Origin: Chryseobacterium cheonjiense
Lineage (GTDB): Bacteria > Bacteroidota > Bacteroidia > Flavobacteriales > Weeksellaceae
DNA length: 64,000 bases
Assembly (NCBI RefSeq): GCF_012927265.1
Contig: NZ_JABBGF010000001.1
Span: forward strand, 990,502 to 1,054,501
Reading direction: 5' to 3'
Part shown: positions 35,341 through 45,360 of the stretch, piece after piece
How positions within the stretch are numbered: the stretch's first letter is position 1
Layout: each line of letters opens with the position of its first letter
Position numbers and translations under genes: made by a program
The notes under the pieces: generated by a model
The model's database searches: none
Told to the model about the DNA's origin: nothing
What the model saw: the letters and a program-made list of their open reading frames with translations, nothing else

Positions 35341-36894
35341 ATGAATAAATTCTACTCAGGAGCATTACTCTTATGCTCTGTCTTGCGCATTTCCGCTCAG
35401 GAAGTAGTCTGGCAGAAAGACATCAAATCGTCCACCCAGGATTTTCTTTCCCAGATCACAACCACCATCGACGGGCAGTATCTGATTTCAGGCAGCTCCA
35501 TTCAGTCAGATAAATTATCTGCTGATAGCAGACAAAACAATGGTTATGATTTCCATTTAATCAAACTCAACCAGCAAGGTGAAGAAGTCTGGGAAAAGTA
35601 TTTCTCGGGACGAGGCCATGATTTTCTATCGGCAACACTCGCCACTCAGGAAGGTGGCTTTCTTGCAGCAGGAACCTCTTATTCGGGGGAAGAGCTGGAT
35701 AAAAAGGACGATTCTAAAGGAGGTTCTGACATCTGGCTGATCAGGATCAATGAATTTGGAGATGAACTGTGGCAGAAAACCGTAGGCGGTACTTCGGATG
35801 AAGAAGCTAGAGCGGTAATTCAAACCACCGACTTAGGTTTTTTTGTTGCAGGAAATACTCAGGATTCAGAAAAAGGGTACGGATCTAAAGACGTCCTCAT
35901 TATCAGAATGGACAAAAACGGAAAAGAGTTATCACAACTGGTTTTGGGCGGGAAAGACCTGGATGAAGTTGAGAAAATGATTCCAACGAAAGATGGCGGA
36001 GCCTTGCTAGGTATTTACTCAAGAAGTAATGCAGGAGGATCAAAGAAGAGTCAAAGCTTTGGAGAAGGTGATTATTGGATTATCAAACTTTCCAAAGAAG
36101 GCAAGGTAGAATGGGAAAAGAACTTCGGAGGAAAAGGAGATGATCATTTAAGAACATTGGCTTTAACTTCTACAGGATACTTAATCGGTGGAGAATCAAG
36201 ATCAGAACGGTCCGGAAATAAAACGGTTGGTATCGAAGAAGGAACCGACTTATGGTTGATCTCCCTTGATGAAAGAGGTGAAGAAATCTGGCAGAAATCC
36301 TACAACTTTAAAAACCGTGACGTCTTAATGGGCATGAATGCCGTTTACAATCGATCAACCGATAACAATCAGTCATCAACTAAAGGTATTTTATTGGGAG
36401 GTTACACCCAAGCGGAAGGAAGAATAGAAAATGAGGATGAGACTTTCTGGATACTGTACCTGGACCAGAATGGGAATGAGCAGTGGAGGAAGCATGTGAA
36501 AGGTGAATCAAGGAAGAGGGAAGAAAGACTTTCGGATATTAAACTGAACCGGGATGGCTCGATTGTTTTAGCAGGAACCAGCGCAGAGGAGTTGGGTAAA
36601 GAGAACTGGAAAATTGTAAAGCTGGGAGACAAGCAGATTGATCAGCTGATCGAAAAGCAGGATATTAAGATTTACCCGAACCCTGTATCAGATTACGCAT
36701 ATGTGGAGATCGGATTTGATTTCAAGGATGCGGATATTGTTTTATATGATATGGGTGGGAGACAGCTTCAGAGTTTGAATACAAAAAATAAAGTCACTAA
36801 AATTAATACGCAGGCTCTGGTTCAGGGAGCGTATCTGGTGAATATAAAAACTAATGATAATAAATCTGCAAGTGCAAAGCTTATAAAGAAATAA
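35341..36894 (+). CDS. T9SS-sorted beta-propeller-like surface protein
   Basis: 517 residues: signal peptide (to about SAQEV), then some seven repeats of a pattern with W(E/Q)K, a GG turn, D at a fixed place and WLI-K-L, as in delta-60/propeller-type repeats. It ends with a type A type IX secretion C-terminal domain (IYPNPVSDYAYVEIGF, YDMGGRQLQS, GAYLVNIKT, about 440-517). It should be exported across the outer membrane and anchored on the surface. Its stop overlaps the next start (TAATG), so it is co-translated with the DUF5977 protein. Confidence 0.88.
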   Translation: MNKFYSGALLLCSVLRISAQEVVWQKDIKSSTQDFLSQITTTIDGQYLISGSSIQSDKLSADSRQNNGYDFHLIKLNQQGEEVWEKYFSGRGHDFLSATLATQEGGFLAAGTSYSGEELDKKDDSKGGSDIWLIRINEFGDELWQKTVGGTSDEEARAVIQTTDLGFFVAGNTQDSEKGYGSKDVLIIRMDKNGKELSQLVLGGKDLDEVEKMIPTKDGGALLGIYSRSNAGGSKKSQSFGEGDYWIIKLSKEGKVEWEKNFGGKGDDHLRTLALTSTGYLIGGESRSERSGNKTVGIEEGTDLWLISLDERGEEIWQKSYNFKNRDVLMGMNAVYNRSTDNNQSSTKGILLGGYTQAEGRIENEDETFWILYLDQNGNEQWRKHVKGESRKREERLSDIKLNRDGSIVLAGTSAEELGKENWKIVKLGDKQIDQLIEKQDIKIYPNPVSDYAYVEIGFDFKDADIVLYDMGGRQLQSLNTKNKVTKINTQALVQGAYLVNIKTNDNKSASAKLIKK

Positions 36895-39800
36895 TGAAGA
36901 AAGAATATCTTAAATTAGGACTGCTGGCCATCGTATTAAATTTTGCATACGCAAAATCACAAACCAGCCCTTTTACAAATAGTGCCTTGGAAATGAGCAA
37001 TATTCATGAAAATGAGGGACGTGCCAGTATTAGTGTACCTATTGAAAAGCTAGGAATAAAAGATTATACTCTAGATATTAATGCTTATTACGATTCAAAG
37101 GGGGTTAAAGTTAATTTTGAAAGCGGTGAGATTGGACAAAACTGGGACTTAAGTTATAAGGGTATTATTACTCGCGAAATTTACGATCAGGCAGACGAAA
37201 AGAAGATAAAAGTTTACAGAACCGTCAAGTATGGTTTTTTTGATAGTGGAGCTGCTTATCCATTATGTTATGATTACTTAAGAAAAGATCAGGTCGGACT
37301 TTTATACAATTTACCTTTGGTAAAATCTAATGTTGAAAAATTTTTTAATACACCAAATCCGGCTCCTGGCTATACAGGCTCTATATCACCTAAATTTTAT
37401 TATAATGATTATTCTAAATTAACAGTTACTGATAAGCAGAGTGATTTATTTACAGCTGTTATTCCTGGTAAAGAGCCTTTTAATTTTTATTTTGATCTGG
37501 ATGGAAATATTAAATTAATTTCTAATGAAAATTATAAAATTGAGTATGAAGTAGATAATTACTCATTTTTTAAAAAATTTATATTAATTGATGAGCAAAA
37601 TGTGCGTTTCACTTTTGATAGTTTTGAAACAGTAAAACAAGATTCCGAAAATATCATAAATGGTAATCTTTCTGTCCAGAACTATCCTCTAAAAGGGTTG
37701 ACATCCTTTAATCCTAATTTCGGCAATCTTCCGAATTGTGATCCAAATGATTCAGCTGCTCAATATTATTATGATAGAGTACCCGTATCATGGTATTTGT
37801 CAAAAATAGAAAACAAATATGGCGAAAAAATAGTCTATAACTATGAACCGAAAAAAATCCTTTCGCTACAAATAAATACATATGATCAGGAGTATTATTC
37901 TGATGTCTATGGCTATTCTGCTCATATCAATGAAACTCCGGTGGTCACAAGTATAAGTAATGAGACATCATCTCTTAAATTTAATTACGCAGAAGTGAGG
38001 AAGGATTTACTTAATTTTGATAATCCTAATTTTACAAATGTTCCCAGGTTAAGTTCTATATCATCTTTTTATGGTAATGTTAAAAAAGGAACTGTTGCCT
38101 TTGATAGTAATTATATTTTATCAAATGACAGTAATGGTCTGGCTTTATCAGATTCCCAGCTTGCAATTTATAGGAGACTTTTTTTAAGAGGCATTTTATT
38201 CCTGAATGTGGCAGAAGATAAGGTAAAAGATAAATATGATTTCGAATATAATGCTCCGCAGACATTACCTCACAGACAATCATTTAAAATCGATATTTGG
38301 GGATATTACAGGAACAATCCTACTACGGGTGTAACAGCACCTACGACACGTCCTCGAATCTACTATTATTATGATAGCGGATTAAATAACGTAGATCATA
38401 ATTATGTATCGTTTTATAAAAGAAATACCTATACAGGAAATGAGATTGCAACAACTAGTGATGATAAAACACCTGTTATTGGTGATCTCTCTATAGGTCT
38501 TATTAACAAGATAAAACATCAGGGAGGTTATACCGCGTATCAATATGATTCGAATTATTTTACTTACTATGGAATAAAGAGAGAAGGGCCAGGAGCAAGA
38601 GTAAAAACAGTAGAAATAAATGACGGAAATACAAGCTCCTTTACAGATTATTCATACGGAGAAAACGCAGACGGTATTGGATATATAGATTCCTTGCCCG
38701 TATTTGCCACAATTATGAAAGGCTGGAATGGCTTGGGAGGATATGATAGAAATAATATTACCAAATCTGCTAACCATTTTGCTGAAGGTACAATATTATA
38801 TAAGGTTATCAGAAGTTCTAAAAGAAGTAGTAACAATGCTAACGGATATATAATTAACAGATATTCATTATTTGACACTGTTAATAACAGTACTATTAAT
38901 ATCGGCGATTTTGTCTATAATTCAAATAAAACCGATTCATATTCACTAAGATGTATGGCTGGGAATTGTGACCATCTGGATGCAACATATGAGCTGGATG
39001 TCACGTCAACACCTTTTTTACTTCCTGAAGCCGATATGAGCAGGGTAAATGGTAAATTAATAAAACAGGAAATTTTTGACAACAATAATAATATTGTAGA
39101 ATCAACTGAATATACGTATCAGCTTAAGTGGAATCAGTTAAACAGGATTAGTATGGGAGGTTACCGTCATGTGGCTAATTCTTCTTCATTAGATATAGGA
39201 GTATTTGGTGGCGTACAAAAATATTACTCATTCAATTATGATCCCAAGGTAATTGTCACAAAATCATTTTTTAATAATGGATCAGTACAAAAAACAAAGA
39301 CATTCACTTATAATAATGAAAGAAAAGTTTCTGAGATAAAGGAACAGATAGCCACTAATATTACCAAAACTGAATTTAAGTATGCATATGAGTCTACCAC
39401 AACAATAGGGAATGCGTTGCGGGCTCAAAATAGGTTAAATGAAGTCGCTGAATCCACTTTAACAACTGATGGAGGTGGTATTGTAAAGAGTAGGACTCAA
39501 TATAATCAGTTTACATTTCCAACTTCGTCTGCCGCAAATCAGAATGTCATTTTGGGCGTTAAACAAGAAACCAGCCTTGATGGAAATAATTATTATGGTG
39601 CTGAGGAAGTCACTAAGATTGGTGTTAATGGAAATGTGATTGAAAAAAAGCATAATGGAAGCGTATACGAAACAATAATTTGGGGCTATAAGCAAAGCTT
39701 ACCTATAGCAAAAATTTATGGTGCCTCTTATCAGCAGGTGATGCAGTCATTTAATCTAGATCCCAATAATGTTAATTCCTATTTAGATTTAGATATTGTC

Positions 39801-40583
39801 AAAAAATCTGATCTTGATATTGATGGTTTGTCTGAAGCAACCTTTGTCAATGCTTTAGAAACTTTCAAAAATAAAACTGAATTAAAAGATTTTCAAGTTA
39901 CTACATTTACTTATGACCCCCTTATCGGAATTAAGAACAGTATCCAGCCGTCCGGTACAAAAGAATTGAATGTATATGACACGAACAATCGTTTAGAAAA
40001 AGTGCTGGATAAAGATAATAACATTATTAAGGAATATAATTATAATCTTAATAATACAATAACAAAATATTTTAACGAAGCCAGAGGTCAGTATTTTTAT
40101 AGAAATAGTTCCACATGTACAGCACCAACCTCTGTTGGTGGTCAGTACTACTATTATGTACCTGCAGGGAAGCATTATTCATATATCAATCAGGCTGATG
40201 CTGATCAAAAAGCCCAAAATGATATCAATGTGAATGGTCAAACAGTTGCTAATACGAGTGGACCATGCGGATTTGTATCTTGTGATTTTACCCCAAATTA
40301 TTATGCAAATGTAAACTATAGCTCTATACAGCAAACAGCACTTAACCATATTTCAATGATTCTTACTTATAGTGCAAACCCGCCATCCGGAATGTCATAT
40401 ACTGGTGGAGGTGTTTCAGTTGGATATATCGGAGCAGCATGCAGGCCTTCAACTATAAAGTATATCAATAGTGGAAATTGGAAAGTAACCATTACTCCAG
40501 ATGGCTATGTCATTGTAAGCGCAAACAGTGGAGCTCCTCAACCAACATCTACGGTTGGATTTTCAGTAGAATATGATAAATAA
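36894..40583 (+). CDS. Large secreted DUF5977 protein, RHS-partner type
   Basis: 1229 residues with a signal peptide (ends near YAKSQTSP). The N-terminal part (GRASISVPIEKLGIKDYTLD) resembles the starts of Bacteroidetes insecticidal-toxin/RHS partner proteins. YD-like repeats follow (NVYDTNNRLEKVLDKDNNII). A DUF5977 segment at about 1060-1125 carries YVPAGKHYSYINQADADQKA and NGQTVANTSG. No type IX sorting domain. It overlaps the T9SS gene by 1 bp and lies 11 bp before the RHS gene, so it probably assembles with one or both. Confidence 0.85.
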   Translation: MKKEYLKLGLLAIVLNFAYAKSQTSPFTNSALEMSNIHENEGRASISVPIEKLGIKDYTLDINAYYDSKGVKVNFESGEIGQNWDLSYKGIITREIYDQADEKKIKVYRTVKYGFFDSGAAYPLCYDYLRKDQVGLLYNLPLVKSNVEKFFNTPNPAPGYTGSISPKFYYNDYSKLTVTDKQSDLFTAVIPGKEPFNFYFDLDGNIKLISNENYKIEYEVDNYSFFKKFILIDEQNVRFTFDSFETVKQDSENIINGNLSVQNYPLKGLTSFNPNFGNLPNCDPNDSAAQYYYDRVPVSWYLSKIENKYGEKIVYNYEPKKILSLQINTYDQEYYSDVYGYSAHINETPVVTSISNETSSLKFNYAEVRKDLLNFDNPNFTNVPRLSSISSFYGNVKKGTVAFDSNYILSNDSNGLALSDSQLAIYRRLFLRGILFLNVAEDKVKDKYDFEYNAPQTLPHRQSFKIDIWGYYRNNPTTGVTAPTTRPRIYYYYDSGLNNVDHNYVSFYKRNTYTGNEIATTSDDKTPVIGDLSIGLINKIKHQGGYTAYQYDSNYFTYYGIKREGPGARVKTVEINDGNTSSFTDYSYGENADGIGYIDSLPVFATIMKGWNGLGGYDRNNITKSANHFAEGTILYKVIRSSKRSSNNANGYIINRYSLFDTVNNSTINIGDFVYNSNKTDSYSLRCMAGNCDHLDATYELDVTSTPFLLPEADMSRVNGKLIKQEIFDNNNNIVESTEYTYQLKWNQLNRISMGGYRHVANSSSLDIGVFGGVQKYYSFNYDPKVIVTKSFFNNGSVQKTKTFTYNNERKVSEIKEQIATNITKTEFKYAYESTTTIGNALRAQNRLNEVAESTLTTDGGGIVKSRTQYNQFTFPTSSAANQNVILGVKQETSLDGNNYYGAEEVTKIGVNGNVIEKKHNGSVYETIIWGYKQSLPIAKIYGASYQQVMQSFNLDPNNVNSYLDLDIVKKSDLDIDGLSEATFVNALETFKNKTELKDFQVTTFTYDPLIGIKNSIQPSGTKELNVYDTNNRLEKVLDKDNNIIKEYNYNLNNTITKYFNEARGQYFYRNSSTCTAPTSVGGQYYYYVPAGKHYSYINQADADQKAQNDINVNGQTVANTSGPCGFVSCDFTPNYYANVNYSSIQQTALNHISMILTYSANPPSGMSYTGGGVSVGYIGAACRPSTIKYINSGNWKVTITPDGYVIVSANSGAPQPTSTVGFSVEYDK

Positions 40584-40594
40584 CTAAATCAATC

Positions 40595-43500
40595 ATGAAA
40601 AAAATACTACTACCGATAGGATCAATATTATTATCGGGACTAACATATGGACAAACATCACCTAGCGATAATCAAAACTATATACAGATAAGATCATATC
40701 TGGAACCGGTTAATTCTACTACTACGGGTGCAAAACAATTTAATACCGTTAAATATTATGATGGTTTAGGAAGACCTAAACAAACGGTTGGTGTAAAAGC
40801 CTCACCCAAAGGGAGAGATGTTGTTAACTATATTGAATATGATGGATTTGGCAGACAGGCATTGGAATATTTACCGGTTCCTCAAGCTGCAACTCAAAAT
40901 GGCGCAATTTATACCTCTCCTTTAAGTAATGCAACTCAAAATGATCTTTACGGAAACGAGAAAATTTATGCTGAAAAGCAATTCGACAGCTCTCCGCTAA
41001 GCAAAATTTCTCAACAAAAAAATGTTGGAACAGCGTGGAACGATAAACCCATTATATTGAATTATGATACAAATACAGATGGTGAGGTAAAAAAATATTC
41101 AGCTTCTTTTAACTATGGGAGTTTTGTATCTGAAGTTAATTTTTCTGGAATTTTCGGAACAGGGCAATTATATAAAAATATTGTTACTGATGAAGATGGT
41201 AGCAAAACCATTGAGTTTAAGAACGCTAAAGGTCAGATTGTACTTGTAAGAAAGATGATTACTTTATCTGAGAGCGCAGATACCTATTACGTTTACAATC
41301 AATTTGATCAGCTAGCTTATGTGATCTCCCCTAAAGCAGTTGATGAAATTAAAAATTTAACGGGAGGAACATTACTTCCTAATACTGTGTTGGATAGCCT
41401 GTGCTTTCAATATAAATATGATAACAGAAATAGGCTGGTCGAGAAGAAAGTTCCGGGTAAAGGCTGGGAATATATGGTGTATGATAATCAGAATCGTTTA
41501 GTTTTGACCCGTGATGCCGTGTTGGAGGGGCAAGGCAAATGGCTCTTTACAAAATACGATCAATTTTCAAGACCTATTTATACAGGTATTTTAGACAGCC
41601 CACCGGGCAGAGCCCAACAGGCGGTTGTAGTAGAGGGATTTGGTTCCAATAATGAAATAAGGACAGCATCAAGTTTCAACAATACAGGGATCGATGTTTT
41701 TTATACAACCAATTCGTCGTATCCTCAGTACAACTACACTGTATTATCTGTCAATTATTACGATACCTACCCCTCATACAGCTTTAACCCTCCTTTTCCT
41801 TCCAATATTCTTGGAGATGCAACACTTACGGATACTCCCTCCGCAGATGGATTAAGTACCAAAAGCTTATCGGTAATGAGCTTGGTTAAAAATATAGAAG
41901 ATGATAACTGGACAAAAGAGTATACTTATTATGATAAAAAAACAAGAGTTATCGGGAAATATATTATTAATCACTTAGGAGGACGTACAAAGGTAGACTC
42001 CAAGTTGGATTTTGCAGGTATGACTTATCAGAAGATTACTACTCATAAAAGACTTGATTCTGATACTGATAGGGTGATTACAGAAAATTTCACTTATGAC
42101 CACCAAAATAGATTGCTCACTCATACCCATCAGGTAGATAGCAGCCCTGTGGAATATTTAGCCAGGAATACCTACAACGAACTTGGTCAGCTTTCCGGAA
42201 AAAAGGTCGGGGGGGCTTCTCCTCTGACGCCTCTGCAAGACATCAGTTATAACTATAATATACGGGGATGGATGACCAAGATCAATGATCCTGTAAATCT
42301 TAACGGTAAGCTGTTTGGATATGAGATAAAATATAATAATCCGGAAAGTGCGAATATTGCTCCCGGCAGATTCAACGGGAATATTGCGGAGATCGACTGG
42401 AATAATGGTTCTGAAAATCTTTTAAAAAGATATGATTATACCTACGATAAGCTCAACAGACTGACAAATGCATTTTATAAAGAACCAAGTACCGGACTCA
42501 GCGGTAATTTTGATGAGTATTTAACGTATGATTTGAACGGTAATATCTCAAATCTTAAACGTACGGCAACTCCTGTATCATTGCTTACAAGCACATTGGT
42601 AGATAATCTGGACTATCAATACACAGGAAACCGGTTAACTAAAATTATCGAAAATCAGCTAAACAGTACCGGTTACGAAGGTGGTAATAACATCATTGAC
42701 TACAATCTTAACGGAAGTATGATCAATATGAAGGATAAGGGAATTAACAGCATTGCTTATAATTATTTGAACCTGCCTAATTCTTATGGAATTACTCAGG
42801 CTAATCCTTTTGGAACTTTTACCAGCTTTAGCTTAAACTATTTATACAGGGCAGACGGTACTAAAGTTCGTAAAACCTATTACAGTGGCGGGGGCAGAGG
42901 AAATCCTACGATTACGAACAATATTACGGATTATCTGGACGGTTTCCAGTATAGCTATTCAGAGGTTACCCAATGCCTTTGGTGCCGCACGAGTGTTGCC
43001 TATGAAAAAGAGGCTTTTAAAGACCCGGTTATTCCCACGCTACCTGGAACCCTAACACCTGTGTGGATCCTTGATTTTGTGCCGACCGCTGAAGGGTTTT
43101 ACAGTTTCAGAGAAAACCGGTATATTTACCAGTACAGAGATCATCTGGGGAATGTGCGGATAAGCTATCAGAAAGATAGTAATGGTGAACTGAAGATAAC
43201 CGATACGAATAATTATTATGCTTTCGGATCAAATCACATTGGAGGGTTAAAGAGTTCGTTGGGAGGATATCAGAGTTATAAGTATAATGGTAAAGAGATA
43301 CAAGAATCGGGAATGTACGACTATGGAGCAAGATTTTATATGCCAGATATCGGAAGGTGGGGAGTAGTGGATCCGCTGGCGGAAAAATCAGGTGATTGGA
43401 GTCCTTACAGATATGCATTTAATAATCCGACGAAATATATAGATGCAGATGGCTTATATGAAACCGATGGACATTTTTGGACCGTTTATTTGATGGCAAC

Positions 43501-44194
43501 AATCTTGGGAAGAAGAGATGCTTACACATTAGCTTACTTCACTGAAGCTCCTGATAATATTATGAGCAGAAGCGGAGAAGTACTGTCTTCTCCAAGTACA
43601 TGGATGGATCCGGTACTCCAAAGAAGTATGCACGCTCTCAATGGCGGACGATCCGTAGATGCTCGAAATACCGGAAGGAGTATGCTGACCAATGCCAATA
43701 CATACGAAGAAATAGGAACTGCATTACATTATTTTGGTGATAGTTATGCCCATTCCCGGCTTTCAGATGGTAATCATATGTATGCTAATGGAATAGGTCA
43801 TTTAGGTGACTGGCATGAGCCAGATAAAATTGCTAAAAGGCCAGATTTATACTTGGAGTACGTCAACACTTTGTCGGATGCGTTACAAACAAAGCTAGGT
43901 GGAGGAAAAATAGATATGTTTACTTTTGAATATGTTGCAGGTCATGGCGGCAGTACTGAAGAAAATAGTGCCGTCTTTGAAACAGAAGTAAGATTACGGG
44001 AAGGCGTTAAAACATTTACAGTTGCTGGCAATCAAGTCGATACAATCAATAATTACATGTATAATAGGAATATGCATTACAAACAATTTGAAAATAAAAC
44101 TACTGTAACCTACACGAATGTTGATGTTTATCAGCAAAATAAGGCAGGTGAATGGATTAAAACTACTGAAAAAAGAACTGTTGTAAAATTTTAA
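40595..44194 (+). CDS. DUF6443/RHS-repeat protein with zinc-PLC/nuclease-like C-terminal effector domain
   Basis: 1199 residues. Signal peptide (to TYGQTSP), DUF6443 at about 30-170 (KYYDGLGRPKQTVGVKASP), many YD repeats (YDHQNRLLTHTHQ, YDKLNRLTN), then the RHS core (YRDHLGNVRISY; MYDYGARFYMPDIGRWG; DPLAEKSGDWSPYRYAFNNP). After the core at about residue 950 the sequence switches to an unrelated domain with H960, H1045-x3-D1049-x3-H1053 (HYFGDSYAH) and H1069-x2-D1072-x-H1074 (GHLGDWHEPD). These resemble metal-site motifs of zinc phospholipase C, S1/P1 nuclease and DUF6765 proteins. Polymorphic RHS toxins vary in exactly this region. A small membrane protein follows 5 nt later. Confidence 0.85.
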   Translation: MKKILLPIGSILLSGLTYGQTSPSDNQNYIQIRSYLEPVNSTTTGAKQFNTVKYYDGLGRPKQTVGVKASPKGRDVVNYIEYDGFGRQALEYLPVPQAATQNGAIYTSPLSNATQNDLYGNEKIYAEKQFDSSPLSKISQQKNVGTAWNDKPIILNYDTNTDGEVKKYSASFNYGSFVSEVNFSGIFGTGQLYKNIVTDEDGSKTIEFKNAKGQIVLVRKMITLSESADTYYVYNQFDQLAYVISPKAVDEIKNLTGGTLLPNTVLDSLCFQYKYDNRNRLVEKKVPGKGWEYMVYDNQNRLVLTRDAVLEGQGKWLFTKYDQFSRPIYTGILDSPPGRAQQAVVVEGFGSNNEIRTASSFNNTGIDVFYTTNSSYPQYNYTVLSVNYYDTYPSYSFNPPFPSNILGDATLTDTPSADGLSTKSLSVMSLVKNIEDDNWTKEYTYYDKKTRVIGKYIINHLGGRTKVDSKLDFAGMTYQKITTHKRLDSDTDRVITENFTYDHQNRLLTHTHQVDSSPVEYLARNTYNELGQLSGKKVGGASPLTPLQDISYNYNIRGWMTKINDPVNLNGKLFGYEIKYNNPESANIAPGRFNGNIAEIDWNNGSENLLKRYDYTYDKLNRLTNAFYKEPSTGLSGNFDEYLTYDLNGNISNLKRTATPVSLLTSTLVDNLDYQYTGNRLTKIIENQLNSTGYEGGNNIIDYNLNGSMINMKDKGINSIAYNYLNLPNSYGITQANPFGTFTSFSLNYLYRADGTKVRKTYYSGGGRGNPTITNNITDYLDGFQYSYSEVTQCLWCRTSVAYEKEAFKDPVIPTLPGTLTPVWILDFVPTAEGFYSFRENRYIYQYRDHLGNVRISYQKDSNGELKITDTNNYYAFGSNHIGGLKSSLGGYQSYKYNGKEIQESGMYDYGARFYMPDIGRWGVVDPLAEKSGDWSPYRYAFNNPTKYIDADGLYETDGHFWTVYLMATILGRRDAYTLAYFTEAPDNIMSRSGEVLSSPSTWMDPVLQRSMHALNGGRSVDARNTGRSMLTNANTYEEIGTALHYFGDSYAHSRLSDGNHMYANGIGHLGDWHEPDKIAKRPDLYLEYVNTLSDALQTKLGGGKIDMFTFEYVAGHGGSTEENSAVFETEVRLREGVKTFTVAGNQVDTINNYMYNRNMHYKQFENKTTVTYTNVDVYQQNKAGEWIKTTEKRTVVKF

Positions 44195-44199
44195 AATAA

Positions 44200-44466
44200 A
44201 TGAAAAAGATAATATTATTTAACTTAATATACCATACTCTTTTATTTATAATACCTCTGATTATTTTGTTAATTGCTGAGGGTTACGGATCAGAAATCTT
44301 TGCGTATGCGTTGTATTTTAGTTTAATATATTTCATAATTGGATTTATATCCGATTGCCTGGTCTTAGGTATACTTCAACATTTTAATGTCAAGAGATTT
44401 AAATGGTCTTTATTTGCCGTATGCTCTGCCATTATTTTTATTCTTACATATTATGTTTTGATATAA
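44200..44466 (+). CDS. Small polytopic membrane protein, candidate immunity protein
   Basis: 88 residues with three hydrophobic segments (about 5-27, 30-55 and 68-87) and few charged residues. No family recognised. It follows the RHS stop codon by 5 nt in the same operon, the usual position for an immunity gene of a polymorphic toxin. A membrane location would suit protection against an enzyme acting on phospholipids or in the periplasm. Immunity is inferred only from context. Confidence 0.65.
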   Translation: MKKIILFNLIYHTLLFIIPLIILLIAEGYGSEIFAYALYFSLIYFIIGFISDCLVLGILQHFNVKRFKWSLFAVCSAIIFILTYYVLI

Positions 44467-44490
44467 AATGCGGTAGTAGAAATCTTAAAT

Positions 44491-44553
44491 CTCCACCAGG
44501 TCGGAAAAATAAAATTCGTTAAAACGCTGTAAAATTTATTTTACAGCGTTTTT
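44491..44553 (+). repeat. Diverged copy of tRNA-Ser 3' end and terminator (attachment-like site)
   Basis: CTCCACCAGG (44491-44500) matches tRNA-Ser CTCCGCCAGG (32095-32104) with one change. The following sequence aligns with the tRNA 3' flank, including AAAACGCTGTAAA paired with TTTACAGCGTTTT. The stems are conserved but the loop differs. It is the expected scar of tRNA-targeted integration. The 323-bp gap around it has no other gene. Confidence 0.65.
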
Positions 44554-44789
44554 GTTAGTGTTAGTGTCAAAAAATCAAGACGGCGTTATTCCGGTCCCTT
44601 AAGGTTATTTTATATGGGTTCTCAAGAAGATGGAAACAGCGGGGCTTCTAAAAATTGATCATTTAAAGATCTTTTATTGTATAAAATATATTTTGACGTA
44701 CTACATTGGGCTCTTGATCCGCTATGCGATTGATAAAAAAGATCTTGCAGGTATCTTACTTGTTCATCTTATGACAAAATATAAAAATT

Positions 44790-44981
44790 ATGGCAGACAA
44801 CAAATCAAAGAAAGACCAGCGTGACCGCAACAAGTTAAGTGGTTCTGAAAATTATGAGATCCAGCATTTCAAAGAAAAGATGAATGTCAGTTCCCAGGCT
44901 GTAACAGGAGCAATCCGCGCTACAGGATCGAATGACTGTAAAGTACTTGAAAAGTATTTGAAAGAAAAGCAGAAAAAATAA
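44790..44981 (+). CDS. DUF3606 small protein
   Basis: 63 residues, basic, matching DUF3606: a charged N-terminus (MADNKSKKDQRDRNKLSG), then ENYEIQHFKEKMNVSSQAV and AIRATGSNDCKVLEKYL. In this position the domain forms a short helical, HTH-like unit. Function unknown. It often lies near other small stress or repair genes, and a ligD remnant follows here. Confidence 0.8.
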   Translation: MADNKSKKDQRDRNKLSGSENYEIQHFKEKMNVSSQAVTGAIRATGSNDCKVLEKYLKEKQKK

Positions 44982-45073
44982 CTCAATCCAGAAGATTTAT
45001 ACAGAAAGCGCTTATCATAACTCATCTTTCTGGTTTCATCAGAAAGATTTTTTATTACCTAAAAGTCGATTTT

Positions 45074-45360
45074 ATGAAATTATCGGATTACCATAAAAAA
45101 TAATCGAAAGATAAAACTCCTGAACCATTAGGAGACGACCCTCAGGCACAGAACTTCGATTTGTCGTTAAGAAGCACAATGCCTCACATCTTCTTCATGA
45201 CGATTTTCACATGGAGATGGACGGGGTTATGAAAAGCTGGGCAGTTCCAGAGGCGCTGTCACTTGATCCGGACATTAAACGTCTTGAAATGATGGTAGAA
45301 GACCATCCTTATGATTATAAAGATTTCGAAGGCATTTATCCCCAAGAAGTAATATGGTAG
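45074..45360 (+). pseudogene. LigD 3'-phosphoesterase domain remnant
   Basis: Begins MKLSDYHKK, then a stop, then [14 protein letters not shown]. After a frameshift it continues [28 protein letters not shown] and [18 protein letters not shown], matching the phosphoesterase domain of bacterial NHEJ ligase D. One internal stop and one frameshift. It is cut off at the point where integrase sequence begins. Confidence 0.8.

Noticed and set aside
44491-44500. Possible second tRNA gene
   Set aside because: Only the 3' terminal bases resemble tRNA-Ser; no acceptor, anticodon or T arm is present upstream.
44630-44824. 64-aa plus-strand frame
   Set aside because: Overlaps the well-supported DUF3606 gene and has no recognisable features.
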